The position numbers and the translations under genes are program-made. A DNA stretch of 64,000 nucleotides, taken from NCBI RefSeq assembly GCF_000315625.1, contig NW_005434618.1, positions 269,038 to 333,037 of the forward strand. Reading direction: 5' to 3'. This DNA is from Guillardia theta CCMP2712 (taxonomy: Eukaryota > Cryptophyceae > Pyrenomonadales > Geminigeraceae). The notes under the pieces were generated by a model. The model did no database searches. It was not told the origin of the DNA and saw only the letters and a program-made list of their open reading frames with translations. The number at the start of each line of letters is the position of its first letter. Position 1 is the first letter of the stretch. Below, in pieces: positions 1 to 10,300 of the stretch.

Positions 1-211
1 AAGAACATCACAAATCCGAACTAGAAGAAAGAGACGGAATAAGACGAGGAGGGGTGGTCCATAGACAGGTAGATGTACCCTAACAAGTATGCTCTGCCAG
101 CTGTCTGCCGACGAGCTCAGGAAGGGAGGCAATCTTGGTTCAGCTATTGGCCATTTCTGCATGCCCCAGCTTCCTTGGGCTGTGCAGTGACTCCACCACC
201 TTCCATGAGAG

Positions 212-796
212 TCAGTAAGACCTATAAGACGATCGGACGTACCCGAGAGCGATGGCTGCCAGTACGTAGAAAGTTACGACGACGAGGATTAAGCGCATTG
301 CGTCGTTCACTTTGGTTACGATGCCCCTGCGAAGTTCTGCAGACTTGAGGTACAAGCTTTCAATCTCCTCGATATCGTTCTTGTCTATCTTGGTCGAACT
401 ATCATCGCCGTCATCGTCCTGCTCCACCTGACTTTCCTCCTCGGATTTCATTATCTCCCCAGTTTCGAGGGATTCTTCCTTTAGATTTTCAATCAGCTTC
501 TCTGACCAGGCGATCTGCTTCTCTTCATCATTTATGCCCCATTCGAGGAGGCCGATTGGGAGGTAAAGCACTATCAGGCTGATCAGCGTGGAGATCAGAA
601 CGTTGGTTGCAGAGCACATCTTGCTGTCAGTGCTAACTGGCATCGCTGCGCTCATCATGTGGAGGAGGACGAAGGGAGCGACCCCCTTCGCTACCTTCAT
701 CTTCCCTCGCTGCATGGCCAGACCCAACCCCGCAGCCTCCATGGCGAGCAGACACCATGACAGGAACCCCGCCACCACACTAACCAAATCCGCCAT
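212..796 (-). CDS. Small multi-pass membrane protein, unknown function
   Basis: An uninterrupted 194-codon frame runs from an ATG to a stop. Hydrophobic segments lie at roughly residues 5-27, 38-54, 66-87 and 168-186, so four membrane spans are likely. Between the third and fourth spans is a soluble stretch of about 80 residues with a strongly acidic patch (residues about 115-140, EEESQVEQDDDGDD). That patch is followed by a helical segment, and the protein ends in a short basic, tyrosine-containing tail. I do not recognise a family. The gene appears intronless, unlike most neighbours, although an upstream exon cannot be excluded. It is divergent from the EF-hand-like/TPR gene starting at 921, so the 125-bp gap probably holds both promoters. 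Confidence 0.55.
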   Translation of the reverse strand: MADLVSVVAGFLSWCLLAMEAAGLGLAMQRGKMKVAKGVAPFVLLHMMSAAMPVSTDSKMCSATNVLISTLISLIVLYLPIGLLEWGINDEEKQIAWSEKLIENLKEESLETGEIMKSEEESQVEQDDDGDDSSTKIDKNDIEEIESLYLKSAELRRGIVTKVNDAMRLILVVVTFYVLAAIALGYVRSSYRSY

Positions 797-920
797 GCCC
801 CTGACGCCTGTCCTGATACGCGCTACTTCTTCAAGCCCGCCTCATGAAATGTTAGACAATATATTGAGGACAGCATGAGGGGAACCGGCCAGCAGTTGCT
901 TCAGTTCGTTTCGTTTCTCC

Positions 921-3900
921 ATGGCATGGGCTGGCGGCATCCACGATGCCATCGACCGAGTTCATGAGAGGCTTCGAGATGACCGGGTGATTCCCTCCTC
1001 CCATCCTCCTCCCTTTCCTCCTCCCTCCTCCCTCCTCCCCTCCTCCCTCCTCCCATCCTCCCTCCTCCCTCCTCCCTCCTCCCTCCTCCCTCCTTTCTTC
1101 CCTCCCTCCCTCCCTCCACCCGTTTCCCCACCCTCTGCCTCTTGCTCTCCCTTCCCTGTCGGCCTTCCCTTGTGTCAACTTTCTCCTGCCATCTCCACTT
1201 GCCCTATCGTCACGTCCAGCAGCATGCTGACATTCTGGAGCAGCAGGGGTCGCCCTCTCCTCCTCTTCCCTCGTGAGCATGCAGCACCATGATCGCCTGC
1301 TCTTATCCTTGAGTGCAGGGGCGGCAACGACAAAGACCCTCCACGAGCTGCAGTTGGGAAGCGACCCAAATCCTCGACTGTCAGCAGAGCGAAGCCGCGA
1401 TGGTCAGTCCCCGCCAGGTCGACGAGTCTGTTGTGCTACGATCGTGTCTTAAGGCCCTCCAGGAAGCCTTCACCTGGGGAGTTCGTCACCGACCTCGAGC
1501 GGCAGTTTCAGGTACATGGTGGGAGCGGACGTGCCAAGTTGACAGGGTGAGAAGGAGGCGATGGAGTTGAAGCGAGGGAGAGAGTTTGCCAGGGATGCAT
1601 CTCCCACGGAGAAGAGCAGCGATATATTACGACCATGGTGAGCCATGTAGGGTTCGTCGGTCAGCTCGGAGTGATGGACGTGAAGGTGGGAGCGGAACGA
1701 GGTTGAAGGTCGTCGATCGAGGAGTGTCAAGGTTTGACACTTGTCAGAGGTTCACGTCTCATGGACATAGCAGGATGACAGAGGAGAACGACGAGGAAGC
1801 GGCGGGCTCGCACCATCGTCAGAGTCGATTCGATCCAGATCTCCTTTCCAGTATCCTGAGCCGCCGCACAACCCGGGCAAGCGGGGGATAAGACCATACA
1901 GTGCGTCGAGGGGAGTCAAATCCTTTGACGAGAAGGCACTCTTCGTCGCAGAGGTGGAGGAGACGCTTGGTAACAGAGTGACAGGCTATCCGCCAAGAGA
2001 TGGAAAAGAACAATCAAAATCCGGGTATGTTGAAACAGAAACGTTTCTTGCAGCCCTAAGACGGTGATGTAGAAGAGGATGAAGCGTTCATCAGGACCAT
2101 CCTGCGGTTGTTTCAGACATGAGCTGGAAGTTGAGATTGTTTGATTCTCTACCAGTTGGGGTCATTCGTTGATCCGCCTACTTGAAGCGCTTCATGGACA
2201 CAAGTTCCGTCACGATTTCATTCACAACGATGGGACTCTTGACTGGCATGAATTTCTCCGAGCGGCAAGAGGAATGCTTCATCCTCCTGCAATTCTGAGT
2301 GTGCAAGCTCAGGTTCGTGTAGGCTTCGACGGGGCGGGACCAGGACGAGTTCGTTGGATGAGTCCCTGTGAAGAAAATTTCTGACGACGGAGCAGGGAGC
2401 TATCGAGGGGCTGGGAGAGATGGCAATATCGGACAGCCAACTGCGGAAGATCTATATGAGGTACCAAGAGATATAGGGGTGAGCAAAGGTTCTTGCTCAG
2501 CAGCTGGCAGAATACCCAGGAAGAGCGATGCGATCAAGTCGGTGGTATCGATCGACGATGCCATTCAGACTTTAAGAGAGTTGAGCAGGGTGAGCCATTG
2601 GCAGGTGAGGCCGACCTGAGCAGATGGCAGGTCTACAAGGAGGCGAGGAATCGTTTGAAGGAGGACAAGGACAAGGAAGATTCCCCGAAGGCATCTAAGA
2701 ATGACTTGAAGGCCTGGATTGCAGAGCAGAAGTCGTTGCAACGACAGGGAGGAAAGGATGAGGCGGCGAAGGCGCTTTCCTGGGAAACGAAGTTCGAGAG
2801 AGGACAAACTGAGGACAGAAGTGTCCCACATAGGAGCGAAGGATTGTTCGAGGATGATGCAAGTCCCGAGCAGAGACAACCTCAGGCAGTTCGTTTCAAG
2901 CTTGACGATGACGAGCGTAAGCTCGACCTAGAAACATCCATCGGCGTGGAGAAGAGCATAGACGATCTCAGAGCTTGTGATTCGACGATAGAAGGATACT
3001 CGTATGTGAAAGGCGACGCCGATGACATTCGTGATGTGCAAGCCGCTGTCACCCCTTCTACTGCTTCCAGTCCCCCTCGCTCCACCCCCGCAACAGCGTC
3101 CGGTCCATCGGCTTCTCCGGTGCTTCTGTTCTCGGCATGCCGAATGACTCACTGAATCGTTACAGATGTCTGAGGACGTCGTGCCCTTCGAGGACCTCAT
3201 TCCTCAATCTGTTCCTGATGCCCTGAGAAAAGCTGCGGAGTTCCTGGAGCAGGCAAGGCGCCTCCATCCCCCTCCCCCTTCCTCACATGCCGGCAGAACG
3301 AGCTGGACGTCGCTCACGAGATCTGTTGCCACGTCATCCGCATGAATCCCCGATCAGCCGCTGCCTACTACATCCGAGCTGAGAGTCTAAGACTGCAGGT
3401 GCTTCTCCCTCTCCTGCTGATGTCCACCTGAACCTTGCAAGGGTTCCCTGGCTGCAGCAGTTGACGACGCAGCTTTCTGCTTGGCCATCGACGCGAACAA
3501 CTGGAGGGCTCACAGATGCCGCGGGCTTTGCTTGCTCGAGCTGAGGTTAGCATGCCACGTTGCAAGTCTGATGGGATGACGGCGATGCGACTGAAGGATG
3601 TGCGGACAAGCCTTGGCTCATCTCAATCTCGCGCTCAAGCTTTCGGGTCGCACTGATTCCTCTTCCTTGATCGGACTAGCACGGCAAGCTTCTTGGAACC
3701 TCTCGGCTCGAGCTGACGCTGGTCCAAGGTGCTATCAGGACCTGGGAAAGATGGAAATGGCACTGGAGCACTTGGATCTCGCAATCCGTTGCCGTGATGA
3801 GCAGGAAGCGAAGGCCTTCTTTCATCGCGGGTGGTGCAGGATGACTCTAGGCGACATGGTCGGGGCCTCTGCCGACTTTGGCAAGGTTGCAGCTCTGGAC

Positions 3901-4184
3901 CCTCAGGTTCGATGCCGCTGCATGATGCTGCTCGTGATAATTGCAGCAGTTTCATCGCCGCTACTTGCCTTTCCTCGAGAGGTTGTGCCAGACTGTGAGT
4001 TGAGAACGTCTGGGGTCTGTTCATGACGCCACTGTAGGACCCAGAAGAAGCTCGCGAGCTGGGAAGAGCCTTGCTGATGATGCCGCTGACGAACGAGCAA
4101 CAGCAGAGGGTCAGTTGGATGCGCTTTGTGCCTGATGTTCATCATATCTGCAGATTCTAGTCTTGATGGGAGGAATCAGATGAA
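921..4184 (+). CDS. Multi-exon EF-hand-like and TPR repeat protein
   Basis: I read exon 1 at 921-986 (starts MAWAGGIHDAIDRVHERL), exon 2 from 1220 (QHADILEQQG), an exon reaching EFVTDLERQFQ near 1510, one from 1852 (YPEPPHNPGKRG), and an acidic/basic exon at about 2600-3030. TPR exons then run from 3173 to the end. A degenerate EF-hand loop (NDGTLDWHEF) is at about 2235-2260. The clearest TPR units are NELDVAHEICCHVIRMNP through LAIDANN (3297-3520) and GCYQDLGKMEMALEHLDLAI through KVAALDP (3731-3905). The last exon is ATTCTAG...TGA, ending at 4184. The intron at 3253-3296 is of GC-AG type. Neighbouring TPR exons join in frame only with these boundaries. TPRs mediate protein-protein binding; the specific role is unknown. 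The region 1520-2600 is the least certain, and one gene rather than two is an inference. Confidence 0.6.
996..1130. repeat. (CTCC)/(CTCCTCC) polypyrimidine tract
   Basis: A low-complexity tract of CTCCTCC and CCTCCCT units lies inside what I read as the first intron of the gene starting at 921. Frames through it give only Pro/Ser/Leu or Arg/Gly/Glu repeats, so I do not treat it as coding. Confidence 0.85.
3253..3296 (+). other. GC-AG intron, 44 nt
   Basis: The sequence reads GAGCAG|GCAAGG ... CGGCAG|AACGAG. Removing these 44 nt joins KAAEFLEQ to NELDVAHEI and yields a regular 34-residue TPR. No GT donor nearby gives the same frame. Confidence 0.7.
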
Positions 4185-4314
4185 GTTGCATCGCAGGTCA
4201 AAGTACCTGGCAAAGAATTATACATATGTACAGTGTCATTTTCTCTTCATGTCAAACTACAAGAAAGTTTATTAAGATCAAGCTTAAGATCTTCTCGATA
4301 CGAAAACAACCACG

Positions 4315-7300
4315 TCAAGGTGTCCCCCCACGTGGATCCTTCTCGCTGTAGGACTTCTTCTTCTGCTGCAATCTCCTGAGGTAGTAGTCGTAGGTTCCAG
4401 TTGAAAATAGCGACGAATGACTCAGCTGATCGGCTTGCTCTTCTTCGTATCTGTGATATTCCAGACGTTTTGCAACGAATCTTCTGTTTGTCTCTTTCAA
4501 GGTCTGCAACGGAAACTTGACTACGCTCTCAGTGGTGCGGCTGTCCATCGCTCGATACGACTTCCCAGCTCGAGGATCAGCCTCTCCATCCTCCTCGCCG
4601 CTGTCGGAGTCATACTTGAGATTTCTCTCTCTCTCCAATCGCTTCAAGTGCGACTCCCTCCACGGGCTCACGCTCTGTTTCTCCATCATCCTTGCTGTCA
4701 ACTTCTTTTCCCTGTACCCTTGCAGCAGATCCATCTCAACAGGCCGCAGCTTCTTTGTCTCTCTCAGTCCTTCAGCTCGTTTCTCGCCGACTCGTCTTTC
4801 TTGCTCTTGGCGTTCGACAAGAGCCTCTTGTTGCAAATCTTGACCATCTGATACCTTACCCTGTGTGTCCTCCATCTCCTGCTTCATCTTTTCTTCACTT
4901 TCCTCTTCTTTCTCTGCCAAGATGTCTCTTTCCACACTCCCTTCTATTGCAACTTCGCTGCCTGCACTATCCTTCTCATCGTCCTCAGACGTCGGTCTTC
5001 CATCATGGCCAGCTCCCTTGTTTGAGACAGTCGATCCCTCAACATCCGATTCATCAACGCTCTTCTTTGATCTCTCGCCTTGTTCTCCTTCTTCCGACGC
5101 TTTGTTGGGGTCCAGACCATGATCATCCTCAAACATTCGCCTCGTGTCTGTGTCGTTCTCATCAGAGTCTCGCTGGCCTTCCAGTAAAATTCCCATGTGC
5201 GCGCTGTCGTCATGGACCTCCTGCACAGGTTTGCTCGATCGTGGGCTTGAAGAATCGGAAAGACATGAATCACTCGTTTCGGTGACGTGGCCATCATGCT
5301 GGTTGTTCTCGACACGAGCGATGTTCGAGTTGGAAGATCTCACGGGAAAGTCGCTGAGGCGGTCGAGCATCGCCCTGTCTTCTGGAGTCAACTGCACTGA
5401 TGTCTCCTGCCTGCTAGTCTCCTTCCTGGCAGGTGACTCAGAGCTGGGCTGGGGTGTGACCCGTTGATAGGACGAATCTTTGACGTCTCTTGCTGATGCT
5501 TCTTCTTCCGATTGAACCACTTGCGCTTCATCGTTGCTCTCGTGGTCAGGCTCTACTAGTATCGATCGCATTGACATCTGGCTGGAACGCTCGTCAACTT
5601 CTGGCCTCTCGCTCGGGGAGTCAAGAATTCTCAGCTCATTCACCGACCCGGACTCAGCAGCTGAGAACGGCATCATAGAGCCCGCGCTATCAACGGCTCG
5701 CTGCAACCTCGAGCCCGCAGTCGTGTGTGCGCGATGAATGTCGATGCGACGAGCGCTGAGGTAGGGGCCCTTGAACTGAGAGCGGTGAGGCTGCTCTGGA
5801 GGCTCACGACCCTTGCTCACTTGCTGCTTCTGAGCCGCCCTGAGAACTTGCGGGGAAGAGGAGGGCTTCATGGTCGATATCCCAGCTAGATACATGGACT
5901 TGATGGACTCTTTCCTGCGCTGCCTCTTCTGAATCTGCTCCTCCAGGTTCACCCGCGAGACAAGGTCCCATCTCTTCTCCTGCCTCGAGTCAAACTGCTT
6001 CTGACTCTCAGATCTCTGCCGTGAAGGCGCCCTGCTTCCATCACCTGTGACCCTCTTGCCTCCATCACCCAGCACCAGCTGGAGTTCTTGCACTGAATGC
6101 CTTGGCTGCTCCACCTCCTGTTCCTTGCTCGACTCACTCCTTCTCTTGCTCTGACTTCCTCTGGAGGATATCTTGCTCTGACTTCCGCTGGAGGATATCT
6201 TGCTCTGACTTCCGCTGGAGGAGATTTTCTCCCTCCTGGACGACTGGATCGCACTGTATGGCTTTGGAGCAGAGGAATCTGCCGTTGGCATCTGATCAGC
6301 AGGAGCAAGCTCCGTGGGCAGCTCCGGGGCTCCTGAGTTCGCTTCCATCACCTCAGGTGTGGTACCTTGAACTTCCTGCTCCACCAACCCCTCGCTCTGC
6401 AGCTCCTGTAAGATTTGAGCAGCAGACATTGAGGTCCATGGAGTCCAAGGGATTTCAGAAGTGACGTATCTTCTGACGGAACCTGGTTCTTCGCTGATCG
6501 ACAAGTACACCGGACCATCTTCATCGTGTCTCGCTGTTGATAGAGGAGCAGTCTCGTTCGCCTCTGTCCTCGCTTCCTCATCTCCTTGTGATGAAACTGT
6601 TGTGCGTGTTCCTTCGCTCTCCAGCTCTGTGCCTGGGACAGAAGCTATCTCCTGCTTCTGGGCCATCTCAGCTCTTCTTGTTTCCATCTTCTTGCCTCCA
6701 ACAACAAAATGCGCCAGGCTGGCCCTCACCGCTGATGCCTCTGACTGTTGACTGCCAAGCATTTCCGTTCCTTCCGAATGCTCTGACTCAGTTCTGAGAG
6801 CGTTGAAGCTCCTTTGCTTCCACAGCTTTCCTTCTCTTGAGAGCAGACCGTCGCCGCGTATCTTCATCGGAGACTGCGCGTCTAAGCTTGTCGATGACCT
6901 CCGCCCGACGGACTTGTTGATAACAGGCCTCTTGATGATCTGAAACTGGTCTTGTTGCTCTTGTTGCTCTTGCCTTAGCGCATCTACAAATTCATCGATA
7001 GCTTGTCTATTGATCGAAGAACCTGTTGGTATGGTTGCCCCTTGTATGAACGTTTCATAGATGGGGACATTAGCACTCGGTCGAGAAAAGGGTTCCACAC
7101 TCTTGGATCTTGGATTGGATGCTTGCATGAAAGCTTCTATCGGCTCGCTCTTCAGGAGGTTGGTCGTGATATCCGGAAGCATGTCGAGTGAGGTCTTGGG
7201 TCGCGGCAAGTTCTTGAGTTTCTTCAGAGCACGAGTAGAATGACGGGCAGACTCAGTCGTTTGAGAACGCTCTTGCTTGAAGCTGTCTCGCGGAGCACTC

Positions 7301-10300
7301 AGAGGAGTCAATTTCCTGTCGCATTCCACTTGAATATCTGTGTCTACGATGGCTGTCTCAGCGAAATCAGCATTCGAACTCGAGAAAGGTTTCAGGTTGA
7401 TCCAAATTGATTGCACTGGGCTGGTCAATTGCAAGAAGTCCCTTTCGACCACAGGGATTTCACTTTGCTTTTTGAGTTGCTTGATCTGCATGCTCTTTAA
7501 TTTGATCGTGGGAGGTGGCCTGGTGTCAACCTTCTGAAAATCTTGCAAGTTCATGCTTTTTGTGACCTTGTGCTCATCCTGTAACTGTGAGTTCAGGTCC
7601 TGAAAGGAAATGAAGTCCTGCAGTTGTCTTATCTTCTGTTGCTGCGCTATCTTAGCCATCTCGTCTCGTTTCGAGCTCTCGATGTGCTGGTCTCGCTGCC
7701 TTTCAGATCTACCGCTGAGCACCTTTGAACGCCAATACAAGGAATCCATGGAACCTCGAAGAGCTTCTTGGATGTGCGCGGCCTCTTGTATGATCCATGC
7801 ATTCTCTTGTATGATTTCCTTGAAGGTCGAGTCAATCAGACGGTCGACAGAGTCAAAGACTTCTTCTGCTGATTCGACTGTTTTGCTCATGAGCTCTGCC
7901 GACAGCTCCTGTCTTCGATTCGGATTCGTTCCTCCTTCCTTATCGACAAAGTCAGACTGGTCGTTGCTGTGGCCAGGGATAGCAGCTGAAGGCGGACTAG
8001 TAGTTCGTTGAAATATCTTGGGTTCGTCCTTGTGATCTTTGATTTCTTGATGTTGTCGCTCGTTCGGAGAGGAGGATCTCGATCGCACTGAGATCATAAG
8101 GGATGGCGGTCTTGTCAGTTGGACCAATTCTTCTCTTTCCATCCCTCTTCCATGGATATCTTCTCTACCCTTCTCTCTGTCAAGTACTTTGCCTCCATGC
8201 GTCCCTTGTTCCTTCTGTGACTGTTCCAGATGATCTTGAAGCAGCTTGTCTAGCAAGGAGTTGTAGTTCCTGCAAACTTCGTTCCTCCGACGCTGAGGGC
8301 CCTCTTTTTTAGCAGTGGCATCACCAATCCCGTCAAGCGGCTCATGTCTTCGACGTTCTGGTGCCTTTGCGTTGAAATCAATGCTGATATCGATTCCATG
8401 GAAAGGTTTTGGAGGTTTCAAGAATACGTAATCTGCTCTGTTCTTTTCTTTGACATTGGATTCAATGTCCTGGTCTTTCGAATGATTCTTGTCTGAATCT
8501 TGCTCCATGCGATCTCTCTTTTTCATTTCTTCCGAGGAAATTGAGTGCAAAGCATTCGAAGGAAACTGAATTTGCATCTCACGAAATCTCTGCTCTAAGT
8601 CTGACTTTCTCGTTTCATAATCGTGCGTCAGGTATTCGTCGTGCGGCATATCATCTGGGGAGATCCTTTCAAGAGGAAAGTTGCTCACGGCAGAAGAGAT
8701 AATCTTCTCCTTAATCTTGGCCTGCGTTTCTTGATTTGGAAACCCTTCAAGGTTTGTCATCGGACCATCTGTGACAATCTCCTCGTCTTCAGCTTCTACC
8801 TCACCGATTGTTGTCACTTCTGCCAGGTTTTCGCTCAGCATTTCAGCTGAAGGGCTCTCGTGAGTTTCTTGCGACATCAGGTCCGCGTCATGGGTCTCAA
8901 CATCTTGAGAGCTATACTCTCTTTCACTTGCCCCAACCCCAAACTCATCCAGCTGACCAAGTCCTGAGGCCTCACGTTCCCTTTGTAAGCCCGCTTCACC
9001 AACGAATTCTGAACTTTCAGATGCCGCGCTGGTCTCCGACAAAGGTTTGATATCCAGGGGAGTAGATTCGGACATTGCATCAAGCATGTGAATGCTTTGT
9101 TTACGTGAACTTGCAGTGCTGAGGTTCTTTCTGATTTCTGTTGAATACTGCAAAGAATGGGCGAACTCAGGAAATAAGATTTGTTCTTGCGGAACAGTTG
9201 AAGCGGTCATCTCTGGATTCCACTCACTACCAAAGGACTTGAGACAGTCACGAATTTCTCCTGCCAGCAGAAGCTTATAGTCTCTTTTTAGGCACCGTAT
9301 TCTCAGCGAGTGAATCAAATCCTGATTCGAAGCCTCCTCTGTCATGAATAGTCTGAGTTTGGGAATTTCAGATGAAATGTGGTTCTGATTCAGACCAAGC
9401 TCTTCTTCAATTCGCTTGATAGTTTGAGCTATTCTTTCTTGTACAGTAAGACTTGACATCTTCTCTCGCATTTCCTGCATTCTCCTACCTTCACGTTGTT
9501 TGCCTAAGATCATCTTGGCCAGACTGGGTCCCATTGACAGCATGTCTACCTGAAACGATTTCAAATCACCAACGACTTTAAGGCCTTCATCATCATTCTT
9601 CGAGACGGTGCTCTTGAGTGATTTCCAGCTTGTAAAGATGGTTCTCACTGCATCATCACTATCGTCAACTGGCAGTGTTAATGTGAAGTTTTTCAGATTG
9701 ATTCTTCTCAACGTATACGCGCGCCAGAGCCGGAAGCTATCGCATAAAGCAAAGTGACCGTCACAGACACCAAAAGTTGTGATCCCTCCCGGTTTTCTTT
9801 CCACCTCTTCTTTTTCATAAGTCATCCAGGCAAAGAGGGCCCACAACACCCGAGGAGTAGATTTTCTTATCCGATTCAACAACCCAACTTTCAAGACAAG
9901 CATTGCTGAAGAGATTTGAGCTAGAGCAATCAGCGTTTTTTGCATGCGAAATCTCCTCCACTTTTGCTCAAACGTTTTTCTCTTCCGACTTTGAAACGAT
10001 GAATATTTACACAGTTTTGACAAATTTCTCAGAATCAATTGAGTTCGATGTTTTTTGGCTCTTTGAAACTTTGCGTACTCCGTCCATCCAAGAACGCAAG
10101 CTCTTTGAACATTTCTTGAACGGAAAACATCTGTCTGCTCTAGGAGATAACCTTTTCCTTTCATGATTTGTTGAAATCTTTGAAACCTTTGCCATGACAA
10201 TCTCGTTAGGAATCTTCTCCCCAAACTCTTGATTTGTTCTGAATGAAGTCGTTTTTTGGTACAATACATCTTGTACCATTCATTCCATTCGTGTATCGTC

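Noticed and set aside
852-1292. Long open frames of Arg/Gly/Glu or Pro/Ser over the CTCC tract
   Set aside because: They arise from the simple repeat and are better explained as an intron of the plus-strand EF-hand-like/TPR gene.
4417-5470. Several plus-strand open frames of 60-200 codons opposite the giant gene
   Set aside because: They are antisense shadows caused by the Ser/Glu-rich composition of the 2381-codon frame and show no protein-like pattern of their own.
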